A DNA stretch of 64,000 nt from positions 868,001-932,000 of the forward strand of contig NZ_CP030034.1 in NCBI RefSeq assembly GCF_006874625.1. Reading direction: 5' to 3'. Positions 1-9,379 of the stretch are shown in pieces (position 1 is the stretch's first letter; every line of letters starts with the position of its first letter). This DNA comes from Bdellovibrio sp. NC01 (GTDB lineage: Bacteria; Bdellovibrionota; Bdellovibrionia; Bdellovibrionales; Bdellovibrionaceae). The notes under the pieces were generated by a model. That model worked only from the letters and a program-made list of their open reading frames with translations, made no database searches and had not been told where the DNA came from. The position numbers were made by a program, and so were the translations under genes.

Positions 1-951
1 ACATACAATGACATGTATCCTCAAGCAGACGGCTCAAAAGTTTTCAACTCTGTGGCAGCGATTTGTCCTGTGGTGAGTTTGAAGCCGACTCTTGAAAGTC
101 TGTATGGCAGCTTGATTGTTGGTCCTGTATTCGCGAATTTGACGAAGCAGCAGTTCGTTGATGCTCGTAAAGGTTTGAATGTTGCGGACCTTTTGGAAGA
201 TAGCCGTCTTCCTAAAAAGAAAAGCGAGATGGTAGATTTCATTGGCAATCTTGCTTCAACGTCTCTGCAGCGTCGTGGAATTGCTAGTACGCCAGATTCA
301 TTCTTTAAATCGAATAACTTCTGGAATTGGAAGCCAAGGGTGGCAACTCCGATGTTGGTGTGGGCTGCGAAGAACGACATCGTCGTGAATAATAAGTTGA
401 ATGCTTATGTGATGGAGAACGATGATTACTATGAGAAGTCTCCGTATGTGGGCGTTTTAAATATCGCTTATGGTAGTCACTGTGGTTTTCAAGGTGCCTA
501 CGGTCCTTTGGCGACGTCAGCAGTACTGAGAACTTTCGTGATGACTCATAGTCCGGAATTCTTGCCGACATATTATCAAACTGTGACTCCGTGGAGTTAT
601 GGCTTCAAAAAAATGTACGGTGTTGAAGAACACGTGGGCCAAGCATTTGAATTTAAATCTGGTTCAAGCGATGTGAAAGTGTCATTCCGTATCTTTAACT
701 GGAGTGGCAGCAAATGTTACGAAGCGGGACCTTGGAGTGGCACAGACGAATGTGTGACGACGAAGTCTTATGCCGTGCCAGTGAGTTCGTTGAAATCACT
801 AGGCGCGCGCGTGCCACGAAGCGCGATCGAAGCGCAGGCAATCACTCGCGAGTTCAATACGAAAGTGGAATTTAGAACGAAGGATTATCAGCCGCTCAAC
901 GGTACTAATGCCGGGGAGTTCGTGATGGTGACTCGTACTAATTTTGAATAA
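1..951 (+). CDS. alpha/beta hydrolase, C-terminal part (cut by window start)
   Basis: The frame is open to base 1, with codons before the first ATG at 13, so the start and probably the nucleophile Ser lie upstream of the window. Counting from that Met, the acid residue is probably Asp122 (AAKNDIVV) and the base His156 in GSHCGFQGAYG, the usual order for an alpha/beta hydrolase and reminiscent of the YheT-type group. About 110 residues follow the His, which is long and may be a separate domain. Substrate unknown. The gene converges on the OmpA-family gene, with a shared hairpin terminator between them. Confidence 0.6.
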   Translation, partial: TYNDMYPQADGSKVFNSVAAICPVVSLKPTLESLYGSLIVGPVFANLTKQQFVDARKGLNVADLLEDSRLPKKKSEMVDFIGNLASTSLQRRGIASTPDSFFKSNNFWNWKPRVATPMLVWAAKNDIVVNNKLNAYVMENDDYYEKSPYVGVLNIAYGSHCGFQGAYGPLATSAVLRTFVMTHSPEFLPTYYQTVTPWSYGFKKMYGVEEHVGQAFEFKSGSSDVKVSFRIFNWSGSKCYEAGPWSGTDECVTTKSYAVPVSSLKSLGARVPRSAIEAQAITREFNTKVEFRTKDYQPLNGTNAGEFVMVTRTNFE

Positions 952-960
952 ATAAAAAAA

Positions 961-984
961 AGCGCGGAACTTCCGCGCTTTTTC
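961..984. terminator. bidirectional hairpin terminator
   Basis: AGCGCGG and CCGCGCT pair around a short AACTT loop. An A-run precedes the hairpin and a T-run follows it, so it can end both the hydrolase gene (plus) and the OmpA-family gene (minus). Confidence 0.85.
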
Positions 985-1007
985 TATTACGTTGAGTTAG
1001 CAAATCG

Positions 1008-2084
1008 TTACTCAATGCTAGCTAATGCTTGGCGAAGAGCATCTTCATCTTTAACACCAACGAATACCAATTCTGTTTTACGATCGGCTTTGACAGAGCC
1101 ACCAGAAGCTTCAGATGCGCCTTTGCCCACTGCAGTTACTGGTACGTCTTTCAATCCATTTTTTTGTAGGATTGATTTAACTTGTTCAGCTCTGGCTTTA
1201 GAGATTCTTTCGTTAGTTTTGTCGCTACCAGTAGCGTCAGTGTAACCAACGACTTCCACTCTTTCTAAAAGGTCGCTATTTTCATTCAAGACTTTTGCGA
1301 CTTTAGACAATCTTTGAGTGTCTGCTTTAGATACTTTGTAAGCACCTGAAGAGAACTCGATCGCACCAGCTGTTGCAAGAGAGCTGTAAGCTACGTCGCG
1401 CAGTACTGGAGCTTCTTCAACTGGGGCAGCCTCAGTCAATGCTTGTGATGATGTATCTACAGGCTCTGCTTGAACTGTTCTTGCTGAAGTTTTGTAAGCG
1501 TGTGGATTCCAACCGATTTGCAAGTCCACGAGGTACATGTACGCCGGTTCGCCGGTATTATTAGTCAGTGCCATCGCACGACCACCCACGCGGCCTAACC
1601 ATGCTGGAGCCATGTTGAACTCTTTAAGTACTTGCAAACCTACGAATTGCGCGTCGGCTTGTTCTGCACCGTAGAATTCACCTTGACCCATGAATTGGTC
1701 GGCTACGACACCTGTTTGCCAGCGAGAGTCTGAACGATAACGAGCAGCGAGTTCGACCGCAGCATTATTAATGCTGGATTGTACGGCTGTTGTTTGGCTG
1801 AAAGATTGGGAGTTGAAACCGTAACCAACCTCACCAACCCAAGGCGATTCGAAATAATAAGAACCTAATAGTTTTAATGTTCCTGGTGTACCTTCCACAG
1901 AACCATTACCACCACCGTCATATCCAGTGTAACCACCACCGGCCCCGATAAATGGAATTAGGCCTTGCGGATTTGTTTCAACCGCCTCTTTCGAAAATTG
2001 AAGCGTACTGGAAGTTGCCGATTGGTCCTGAGCCTGTGCAAGGGCCCCAACGAACAGCAATGAAGCAAGAATGAGTTTTTTCAT
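1008..2084 (-). CDS. OmpA-family outer membrane protein
   Basis: A 358-residue envelope protein. The ATG at 2084 is chosen because it has a GGAG ribosome site just upstream and begins a signal peptide (MKKLILASLLFVGALAQAQ); an ATG at 2132 would add 16 charged residues with no function. Residues about 25-190 are glycine/aromatic-rich with alternating patterns that fit an outer membrane barrel. The region after about residue 240 is an OmpA C-terminal peptidoglycan-binding domain, with VEVVGYTDATGSDKTNERIS from about residue 276. It probably tethers the outer membrane to peptidoglycan. Confidence in the OmpA domain is high; the barrel is inferred. Confidence 0.88.
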   Translation of the reverse strand: MKKLILASLLFVGALAQAQDQSATSSTLQFSKEAVETNPQGLIPFIGAGGGYTGYDGGGNGSVEGTPGTLKLLGSYYFESPWVGEVGYGFNSQSFSQTTAVQSSINNAAVELAARYRSDSRWQTGVVADQFMGQGEFYGAEQADAQFVGLQVLKEFNMAPAWLGRVGGRAMALTNNTGEPAYMYLVDLQIGWNPHAYKTSARTVQAEPVDTSSQALTEAAPVEEAPVLRDVAYSSLATAGAIEFSSGAYKVSKADTQRLSKVAKVLNENSDLLERVEVVGYTDATGSDKTNERISKARAEQVKSILQKNGLKDVPVTAVGKGASEASGGSVKADRKTELVFVGVKDEDALRQALASIE

Positions 2085-2254
2085 GGGTGTCTCCTTTTTT
2101 CTGTCAGTCTCAGTATCCGCCTGATTTTCCATAGGTCAAATTTTAGGAGCATCATAAACTCATTTGTGTAGTCATACATGGAGGAGCCATGTGTGCTGTC
2201 ATTCGCTGGATCTACAATTATTTCGCACGCGAAATTTTTTAGACGAGAGTTATA

Positions 2255-3427
2255 TCAGTGCGTGTGTGCTTTAGATGGAAAAACGATTCCGAAAAGATAA
2301 ACGCAAAGGCCTAAGAGTAAGAACGCAATGGAAAGAATGCACACGCCCTGCCACTGATACTTGCTCCATGCATAGCTTGCGAGCCATGAGCCCATCGCTG
2401 CGCCAGAGAAGTACGCAAACATATAAGCTGTGTTCAAGCGACTGCGCGCCTCAGGCAGAAGACTATAGATACGCGTTTGATTAGCAACGTGCGCAGCTTG
2501 CACGCCTAGGTCCATCACAAAGACACCAATGCCCAACGCAATCAGTGAAGTGCTTCCCCAAATTAGGAAAATAAAAAACGAAAGTAATGTTAAGAGAATA
2601 CCGAAGCCCACCGAATTGCGTGGATTGCTGCGGTCCGATTTACTTCCGACAATAGGAGCAGCCAAAACACTAACAGCACCAATAAGGCCGAAGACACCAA
2701 CTGTTTTGACTCCAAGATTGAAGGGCTCATGACTGACAAGATGGATCAGTGTTGCCCAGAACGCACAGAATGAGGCGTTAAGGACCGCACCGAAGAGCAT
2801 GCTTTCACGAAGTTGCGGCAGAGTTTTAACTAAGTGCCACACCGATTGTAAAAGTCCCCAGTAACTTCCTTGATAAGTGGGCTCACTACGAGGAAGTGTG
2901 ATTTTTAAGGCGGCTCCTAAAATCACTAAAGCGACTCCGGCAGAAATAAACATCACGCGCCAACCGAAGGCATCACCGACGAAGCCCGCAACGGTGCGAG
3001 ATAACAAGATGCCAAGTAACAAACCACTCATCACAATGCCAACAACTTTGCCACGCGTTTCAACCGGCGCAAGGTTTGCGGCAAAGGGGATTGTTAGATG
3101 GGGAGTCATCGTTGAGATGCCAATGAAGAAACTAAAGATATAAGCAGCGGTTAGACTTTGTGAAAAACCGAAGGCCATCATAGAAAAACCTGACAGCACG
3201 GTGAACAAAACAATTAAGAATTTTCTTTCACTGCGATCGCCCATAGGCACGAGCAATAACATCCCCAGAGCATAACTAATTTGTGTCAGTGTTGGAATCC
3301 AACCAATTTCAGTATCACTACCGCCTAAGCTTTGCTGAATTTGTTGCAGCAAAGGTTGGCAGTAGTAAAGATTGGCGACACAGATCCCGGCCGCAAGAGC
3401 CATGGACCACAACACTGACTTTTTCAT
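2255..3427 (-). CDS. MFS transporter (YnfM/arabinose-efflux-like)
   Basis: A 390-residue inner membrane protein with about 12 hydrophobic segments and the MFS loop 2-3 signature (PMGDRSERKFLIV). The length is normal for a 12-helix MFS exporter. The ATG shares one base with the stop codon of the upstream FixH-like gene (TAATG), so the two are probably translationally coupled. Substrate cannot be told; the family usually exports sugars or small drugs. Confidence 0.85.
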   Translation of the reverse strand: MKKSVLWSMALAAGICVANLYYCQPLLQQIQQSLGGSDTEIGWIPTLTQISYALGMLLLVPMGDRSERKFLIVLFTVLSGFSMMAFGFSQSLTAAYIFSFFIGISTMTPHLTIPFAANLAPVETRGKVVGIVMSGLLLGILLSRTVAGFVGDAFGWRVMFISAGVALVILGAALKITLPRSEPTYQGSYWGLLQSVWHLVKTLPQLRESMLFGAVLNASFCAFWATLIHLVSHEPFNLGVKTVGVFGLIGAVSVLAAPIVGSKSDRSNPRNSVGFGILLTLLSFFIFLIWGSTSLIALGIGVFVMDLGVQAAHVANQTRIYSLLPEARSRLNTAYMFAYFSGAAMGSWLASYAWSKYQWQGVCILSIAFLLLGLCVYLFGIVFPSKAHTH

Positions 3428-3879
3428 TACTTAAACATGAACGGCATCGCCGCAGAGTCTATAGTTTTTGTTCCTTGTTGAATGCGACCGCGAATTTCCC
3501 AGGCACCTTCCATTGAAAACAAAACTTGTGTCACATGATAAAGGCCAGGGACTTTATCATCTTTTTTTAAGACAACAGGTTCTGATCCGTGACCCATGTC
3601 AGGCATATATAAAGAAACAACCAATTGCTGATCTGCTTTAAGAACGGCGGGTTTGTTTAATTGCCTACCTTGGTTTAAATCCCAAAGTTTCAAATCAAAT
3701 TCAGCGGCGTCTTTTGCAGTCGGTGCCGCAACGACAACTGGTTTTTTTGTCCAGGTAACAACGCCACAGAATTTCTGTTGTGAGAAATACATGTCACAAC
3801 CTTCCGGCGCTTTGCCCTTCTTTTTCGCAAACGCAGTTTCAAATGATAACGCCATTAATAGAACTAAAACGTAACGCAT
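3427..3879 (-). CDS. secreted FixH/YtkA-like protein
   Basis: About 150 residues from the ATG at 3879, chosen because it begins a signal peptide (MRYVLVLLMALSFETAFA) behind a GAGGTGA ribosome site; an upstream ATG at 3963 would put 28 non-signal residues in front. The remainder is a beta-rich domain with MPDMGHGSEPVVL and PGLYHVTQVLFSMEGAWEI, which match the pattern of FixH/YtkA-like domains, linked in other bacteria to metal or envelope functions. It is coupled to the downstream MFS gene. The exact role is unknown. Confidence 0.65.
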   Translation of the reverse strand: MRYVLVLLMALSFETAFAKKKGKAPEGCDMYFSQQKFCGVVTWTKKPVVVAAPTAKDAAEFDLKLWDLNQGRQLNKPAVLKADQQLVVSLYMPDMGHGSEPVVLKKDDKVPGLYHVTQVLFSMEGAWEIRGRIQQGTKTIDSAAMPFMFK

Positions 3880-4082
3880 AGTCACCTCAACATCTTTGAT
3901 CGCCTCACTATAGAAAGCCAAATCGGGGGCGGCAAGTCTTAAGTGCTTAGGAGATATGAACAAAAGTCAAAGTGCACACCGTGCCACGTATTGTTGCGGT
4001 CTAGAAATTGGCTTAAAAGCAGTGTGACGACAATGTCCGAAAATGGCCAGTTGTAGAGGGATTTTTACGTTATAGTGGGTTT

Positions 4083-5501
4083 ATGAAAAAGGACGATATC
4101 TTTTATACAGCAATGCTTGCCCGCGATCACCGCTTCGATGGGAAGTTCTTTGTAGGAGTGAAAACGACTGGAATCTATTGTCGTCCGATTTGTCCTGCGA
4201 AACCTAAGCGCGAAAATGTCGAATTTTTTGCGAATCATCATGCGGCGGAAAAAGCGGGCTATCGCCCCTGTTTACGTTGCCGTCCTGAAAGTGCGCCGCA
4301 ATCACCAGCATGGGTTGGTACGACCGCCGTCGTACAACGTGCCATAAAGGTCCTAAATAATTTGGAAAGCATCGAATTCAACGAAGATCGCTTCGCTGAA
4401 TTGTTTGGTTTAAGTGCTCGCCATTTGCGTCGCTTGTTCATGGAAGAGGTCGGCAAGACGCCAAAGCAAATTGCTTTTGAAAATCGTCTGAATCTTTCAC
4501 GAAAACTGATTAGTGAAACGCAGTTGGCGATGACCGAAGTGGCCTTTGCCTCTGGATTTTCTTCGATCCGTCGTTTTAATGATGCCTTTAAAGAACGTTT
4601 TAAGAAAACTCCATCGCAGATTCGTCGCCAAAAAATAAAAGACGGGGAGCCTTTGCGCATTTCATTACCTTATCGCCCGCCGTTTGATTTTGAGGGACTG
4701 ATGATGTCGTACTTCAATCATCGTGTTGGCGATTTGGAATGGTTCGAAGATGGAAAGATGCATCGCATTTTTTCGTTGAACGGGCAGGTTGGGAAAGTCG
4801 CAATTAGCAATGATGTTGAGATGTCTGCGTTGATGCTTGAAATTGACTTCCCAGATACGACGATGATCCATGCGATTGTCACTCGCGTGCGCAATGTATT
4901 CGATTTGGATTCTGATCCATTGGTTATTGCCAATACTCTTGAGCAAATTCCAGTCGTGAAAAAGATGTATCGTAAATTTCCGGGAGTGCGTTTGCCATCG
5001 GGATGGGACCCGTTTGAAATTGCCATCGCTGCGATTCTTGGACAACTGGTTAGTATTGAGCGGGGTCGTTCGCTTGTTCATGATCTGATGGCGATGTTAG
5101 GGGATGAAATCGAATATGGCGGAAAGATCTATCGTCTATTTCCGACGGCTCAACAAATTGTCGATGGAGATTTGACGAAACTGAAAACGACCACGGCGCG
5201 AAAGATGGCCCTAAAGGGTTTTGCACGAGCGATCGCGGAAGGAAAGCTGTCTTTAGAGTCGACTCAAGATGTGGATCTGTTTCATAAAAATATTTTATCT
5301 ATCAAAGGCATTGGCCCGTGGACTGCGAATTACATCGCATTGAAAGCCTTGCGCGGCACAGATGTTTTTCCGGCGACGGATTTAATTTTGGGAAGAGCCT
5401 TGCAGCAACATGCTAAGGATATTTTAGACAAAGTCAGTCCATGGCGAGGCTATCTGGCGGCACTCATGTGGCGTGAATATGGTAAAGGAGCAAACAAATG
5501 A
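4083..5501 (+). CDS. alkA: Ada-type sensor / AraC HTH / AlkA DNA glycosylase fusion
   Basis: A 472-residue alkylation-repair fusion. Residues 1-75 are an Ada N-terminal zinc domain with four cysteines (GIYCRPIC and PCLRC); one of these accepts methyl groups from DNA phosphotriesters in the family. Residues about 80-185 are an AraC-type helix-turn-helix (LSARHLRRLF, EVAFASGFSSIRRFNDAF). The rest is AlkA, with a helix-hairpin-helix/GPD region (SIKGIGPWTANYIALKAL) and its catalytic Asp in FPATDLILG. It excises alkylated bases and may also be the response activator. The stop overlaps the ATG of the methyltransferase gene. Confidence 0.92.
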   Translation: MKKDDIFYTAMLARDHRFDGKFFVGVKTTGIYCRPICPAKPKRENVEFFANHHAAEKAGYRPCLRCRPESAPQSPAWVGTTAVVQRAIKVLNNLESIEFNEDRFAELFGLSARHLRRLFMEEVGKTPKQIAFENRLNLSRKLISETQLAMTEVAFASGFSSIRRFNDAFKERFKKTPSQIRRQKIKDGEPLRISLPYRPPFDFEGLMMSYFNHRVGDLEWFEDGKMHRIFSLNGQVGKVAISNDVEMSALMLEIDFPDTTMIHAIVTRVRNVFDLDSDPLVIANTLEQIPVVKKMYRKFPGVRLPSGWDPFEIAIAAILGQLVSIERGRSLVHDLMAMLGDEIEYGGKIYRLFPTAQQIVDGDLTKLKTTTARKMALKGFARAIAEGKLSLESTQDVDLFHKNILSIKGIGPWTANYIALKALRGTDVFPATDLILGRALQQHAKDILDKVSPWRGYLAALMWREYGKGANK

Positions 5502-5974
5502 TTCAGTGGGAACTTAAGACAGCGGTGGGATCCATGTTCATCGTAGCTTCTGAAAAAGGTTTGCGTGGAATTTATTGGAAGAAACAAGACATTCCATTTG
5601 CGAGCTCTTTACGAGATCGCACGGAAGGCATGTGTATGGTTCGTGAAACTGTTGAACAAATCGAATCCTATCTGCGCGGCGATTTGAAGAAGTTCACGTT
5701 GCAATTAGATCTGATTGGCACTGAATTTCAAAAACTGGTTTGGGCTGAACTTTTAAAAATCCCTTATGGTAAAACTCTGTCTTATAAAGAGCTGGCAGAA
5801 AAAGTGAATAAACCCAAAGCCTGTCGCGCGGTGGGGACGGCAAATGGCAGAAATCCGATTTCTATTGTTGTCCCTTGTCATAGAGTTATCGCCAGTGATG
5901 GCACTTTGGGAGGATATGCCGGAGGTTTGCCGGCGAAGTCGAAACTTCTCGCTCTTGAAAGTTTAAAGCTTTAA
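5498..5974 (+). CDS. ogt: methylated-DNA-[protein]-cysteine S-methyltransferase
   Basis: A 158-residue suicide repair protein that removes alkyl groups from O6 of guanine. The active site is VVPCHRV, with the acceptor Cys, followed by the usual GGYAGGLPAKSKLLALE. The helix-turn-helix part (IPYGKTLSYKELAEKV) is also present. The ATG overlaps the alkA-fusion stop by four bases (ATGA). Together the pair carries out the jobs that E. coli splits between Ada, AlkA and Ogt. Confidence 0.95.
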   Translation: MIQWELKTAVGSMFIVASEKGLRGIYWKKQDIPFASSLRDRTEGMCMVRETVEQIESYLRGDLKKFTLQLDLIGTEFQKLVWAELLKIPYGKTLSYKELAEKVNKPKACRAVGTANGRNPISIVVPCHRVIASDGTLGGYAGGLPAKSKLLALESLKL

Positions 5975-5993
5975 GATTTCTTTAGGGGGAGTC

Positions 5994-6248
5994 ATGGCGC
6001 AGTTTCGTAAAGGTTCATCAGTGACTTGGTCGTGGGCTGGTGGGACGATTCACGGTAAAGTCGAAGAAGTTTTTAAAGAGTCCGTTTCTAAAACGATTAA
6101 GGGTAAGAAGATCACACGCCATGGTTCAGAAGAAGAGCCTGCCTATTTAGTTCGCGCGGATTCCGGCAATATTGCGCTGAAATTGGAACGAGAACTTCGC
6201 AAGTCATTAAAGACGAAAATCAAAATTGTATTTGAGCCTTTGCCGTAG
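5994..6248 (+). CDS. DUF2945 / HVA1 Tudor-type small protein
   Basis: An 84-residue basic protein beginning MAQFRKGSSVTWSWAGGTI, with GKVEEVF and a Lys/Arg-rich stretch leading to EEPAYLVRADSGN. This matches the small DUF2945 (hypervirulence-associated Tudor-like) family, whose function is not known. A GGGGGAG-like ribosome site precedes the ATG. It follows the repair pair by 19 bases and may share their transcript. Confidence 0.75.
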   Translation: MAQFRKGSSVTWSWAGGTIHGKVEEVFKESVSKTIKGKKITRHGSEEEPAYLVRADSGNIALKLERELRKSLKTKIKIVFEPLP

Positions 6249-8486
6249 TTAGACACCAGCTTCCGGTTTTTGTGACTTGCGCGGAGAAGTTTTCTTTTCC
6301 GTTGAGTCTTTAATTTTCACCTTGTTCATCAGATCCTCGAGCGCAAAGATTAATTCTTTATCTATACTATCGATTAAGAGTTTCAGTTGTTGCTCGGTGA
6401 TCGGCTCGGTCTTGGAGCGCTCAACTCTTTCTGCAAGATCCTTTAAACGCAGGGCGCCCAGTATTGCGGCAGACGATTTTAGAGTGTGCGCAATTGGCGG
6501 AATAGCTTCGAAGTTTTTACTGTCCAGGTGAATGCGCATTTTGCTGACGGCCTCTGGCGCGTCCTCGGCAAATATTTCGACGAGCTCTTTAAAGAACTTT
6601 TCTGAATGAGCTCCTGCTTGTGCTTTTAATTTCTTCACAGTGATTTCGTCGATGGCAGAGCGGCCTCTGGCAATCCACTTTTCAATTTTAAATGCCAGAT
6701 CATTAAAGGCAATGGGCTTACTGATATAGTCATTCATTCCGGCTTCAAGGCATAATTCAATATCGCCTTTAATTGCATTCGCCGTCGTTGCTAGAATAGG
6801 GATGGCTTTATTCGCAGTCCCTGCTTGTCCTTGGCGAATGGCCCGGGTTGCCTCGTAACCGTCCATAATGGGCATCTGTGCATCCATTAAGATTAAGTCG
6901 AAGTCTTCATTCTGAAGTATTTGAATTGCAAGTTGTCCGTTTTCAACAACCTTACAGGTGCAGCCCATAAGCCCAAGCATTTCTTCTGCGACCTTTTGAT
7001 TGATACGATTGTCTTCGGCTACAAGAATATGCGCTTGCAATGGCTTCACCGAGCTAATGCTTGAAATGGATTGAATGGAATGATCGTACTTCGCAATTTT
7101 TAACGTCAGTGAAAAGAAAAAGCGTGAGCCTTGGCCGGCGACGCTTTCGGCATCGATCGTTCCATTCATCATCTCGACAATTTGTTTGGAAATCGCAAGT
7201 CCTAAACCTGTGCCACCATAACGGCGGCTCATAGAGTTATCGCCTTGTGAAAAGCTTTGGAAAAGTTTAGCACGCGTTTCGTGATCGAAGCCAACTCCTC
7301 GGTCGATCACTTCGAATAAAAGCTTGGCACTGCTGTGATCTTCGTATTCTTGTTTGCTGACTCGTAAAAGAATGGGCCCTTGATCGGAAAACTTGATGGC
7401 GTTATTTAAAAGATTTAGCAGAATCTGACGGATACGTAAGGGATCGCCGGTATAGAATTCGGGAACTTCCTCTTGCACGTCCAAAATAATTTCTAGGTTC
7501 TTTGCTTTCGCGGAGTATTCGACGATAGAGACTGTGCTTTTTAAAAGAGAGGCCAGTTCAAAGTTTGTTTCTTCGAGTTGAAATTTTCCAGACTCGATTT
7601 TTGAAAAATCCAAAATGTCGTTGATAAGTGACAACAAGGATGCGGAAGAAGTTTTGATGGTTTCGACATATTCCATTTGTCGATCGTTTAAGGGGGAGTG
7701 TTCAAGCAACTTCGACATACCTATGATTCCGTTCAGAGGTGTGCGAATTTCGTGACTCATGTTTGCAAGAAATGAGGACTTTAGTTTCAGCATTTCTTGA
7801 GACTTTTTGTTGGCGGCCTCCAGGTAAAGCTCTCCTGCTTTACGATTTTTGATTTCTTTACGCCATGTAAAAATCGCGAGCAGGAAAAGTCCCGCGCCAC
7901 ATAACAAGGCAATAGTGAAAAGCAGCATGATTTGGCGAAGATGATTTTCGGCGGAAACGACGCGTTCTTCTAATGTCGCAGCTTCTTCATTGATGAAATC
8001 GACTAGCGTTTGTTCGATTTCGGCGACGGTTGAATCTGAAAGTGTATTTTGTAATTCCCGGGCATTCGCACGAAGTCCATTGCTTATGTCAGATGCACGT
8101 TGGTACCAATCCTTTAGTTTTGTCTCTGTCAGAAATGAAATTTTTTGAACTCTTCTTGTCTGAATTTTGTTGTTTCCTTGAAGGTCGTGCAAATTACGTA
8201 AGCCGGCGCGAACCTCATTCTCTGCAGCGCTGAAATCTTCTAGGCTTGTGGATTGTGGATGAAGATAGAGCGCACTGAGTGAGTTTTTAGATTTTTCAAA
8301 TGCACTTTTAAATCCACGGGCTTCATAAAGATTGCGGTCGGTATTTTGACGTAATACCGCCGCTGTTTGAAAATTTCTTGCGGACACAAACGACAGCAAA
8401 GCTATAAGCAGCAACGTCAACAGACCTATGGTGGCGACAAGGCGAGGAGATTTTAATTTCCACTCTTGTAAAAGATTGGTCAACAT
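6249..8486 (-). CDS. hybrid sensor histidine kinase with receiver and Hpt domains
   Basis: About 745 residues, BarA-like in layout: a membrane segment near the N terminus, a helical periplasmic sensor of about 145 residues, a second membrane segment, HisKA with the phospho-His in SHEIRTPLNG (about residue 245), an HATPase domain (NNAIKF, GGTGLGLAISK), a receiver (VAEDN; LILMDAQMP; KPI) and a C-terminal Hpt domain (HTLKSSAAILG). All phosphorelay residues are visible. An in-frame TTG at 8522 could add 12 residues; neither start has a good ribosome site, and ATG 8486 was chosen because it puts the membrane segment near the N terminus. It is divergent from a response regulator that is the obvious candidate partner. 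Confidence 0.9.
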   Translation of the reverse strand: MLTNLLQEWKLKSPRLVATIGLLTLLLIALLSFVSARNFQTAAVLRQNTDRNLYEARGFKSAFEKSKNSLSALYLHPQSTSLEDFSAAENEVRAGLRNLHDLQGNNKIQTRRVQKISFLTETKLKDWYQRASDISNGLRANARELQNTLSDSTVAEIEQTLVDFINEEAATLEERVVSAENHLRQIMLLFTIALLCGAGLFLLAIFTWRKEIKNRKAGELYLEAANKKSQEMLKLKSSFLANMSHEIRTPLNGIIGMSKLLEHSPLNDRQMEYVETIKTSSASLLSLINDILDFSKIESGKFQLEETNFELASLLKSTVSIVEYSAKAKNLEIILDVQEEVPEFYTGDPLRIRQILLNLLNNAIKFSDQGPILLRVSKQEYEDHSSAKLLFEVIDRGVGFDHETRAKLFQSFSQGDNSMSRRYGGTGLGLAISKQIVEMMNGTIDAESVAGQGSRFFFSLTLKIAKYDHSIQSISSISSVKPLQAHILVAEDNRINQKVAEEMLGLMGCTCKVVENGQLAIQILQNEDFDLILMDAQMPIMDGYEATRAIRQGQAGTANKAIPILATTANAIKGDIELCLEAGMNDYISKPIAFNDLAFKIEKWIARGRSAIDEITVKKLKAQAGAHSEKFFKELVEIFAEDAPEAVSKMRIHLDSKNFEAIPPIAHTLKSSAAILGALRLKDLAERVERSKTEPITEQQLKLLIDSIDKELIFALEDLMNKVKIKDSTEKKTSPRKSQKPEAGV

Positions 8487-8624
8487 GAAGGAATTTATAT
8501 CTGAAAAATTTTGATATCCCAAAGAGGACTTCGCAAACTAAACAAATGACACATTTAAATCAGTGGAATATTTGATCGTTTACATAGACGATTACGGTAT
8601 AGCTCCCAGTGGAAGGAGGCTTGT

Positions 8625-9368
8625 CTGGAAACGCAAAGCAAAAGAGTACTTCTTGTCGAAGATGCTCGAGACATACAACACATCGTAAAAGCAACGATCG
8701 GTGAACTTTGTACGCTGAAGTGTGTAGAGACGACTGCTGAAGCGGATATCGAACTACGCAATAGCAACTACGCTTTGTTATTGCTTGATGTGAATCTTCC
8801 AGATCGTGATGGTTTTGAGTATTGCCGCGAGCTGCGTAGCCAAAGAATGTTTTATGATCTGCCTATTATCATTCTTACCGGACAATCACAGCTTGATAGC
8901 AAAGTTCATGCGTTTGAACTAGGTGCTGACGATTACATTACGAAGCCGTTTGAGGCGCGGGAATTAAAAGCGCGTGTTCTTTCGAAGCTCCGTCGTAGTG
9001 GGAAAGCGAATGAGACTTCGTTTTTCGCCGGGGGGTTTAGAGTCGACTTCTCGGTGCAGAAAATTTTTTCGATTGCTGATGATGAAAAGGAAACCGCTCT
9101 GAATTTGACTCCGATCGAATTTAAGTTGTTGAGCCATTTCTTGCAAAACGAAGGCAAGATTTTTTCCCGCCAAGAATTGCTCGATTTGTTTTGGGCTGAC
9201 AGCATGTACGTATCTAAACATACAGTGGATACTCACATTTCTTCGCTAAGAAAAAAAATGGGTCCCGCGGGAGCGAGCTTGCGTTCGATCTTTAAGCAGG
9301 GTTATCGTTTCGCAGCGGGAATGGGGCCAAAGACCAAATCTCATTTTGACAAACAGGTCGATTTGTAA
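8625..9368 (+). CDS. OmpR/PhoB-type response regulator, apparent CTG start
   Basis: A receiver plus winged-helix DNA-binding regulator of about 247 residues. The frame is open back to 8559, and translation from CTG at 8625 gives a standard receiver start (METQSKRVLLVED) with the acidic pair. The phospho-Asp (LLLDVNLP), Thr (ILTG) and Lys (ITKPF) follow. An AAGGAGG ribosome site at 8613-8619 sits five bases before the CTG. No ATG, GTG or TTG is in frame until TTG 8775, which would remove about 50 residues including the acidic pair. The winged helix (about 135-235) ends with DTHISSLRKKMG and GYRF. Probable partner of the divergent hybrid kinase. Confidence 0.85.
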   Translation: METQSKRVLLVEDARDIQHIVKATIGELCTLKCVETTAEADIELRNSNYALLLLDVNLPDRDGFEYCRELRSQRMFYDLPIIILTGQSQLDSKVHAFELGADDYITKPFEARELKARVLSKLRRSGKANETSFFAGGFRVDFSVQKIFSIADDEKETALNLTPIEFKLLSHFLQNEGKIFSRQELLDLFWADSMYVSKHTVDTHISSLRKKMGPAGASLRSIFKQGYRFAAGMGPKTKSHFDKQVDL

Positions 9369-9379
9369 GAATCTTCGGC

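Noticed and set aside
8775-9368. Response regulator starting at TTG 8775
   Set aside because: This cuts off the first half of the receiver domain, while the frame upstream encodes it intact.
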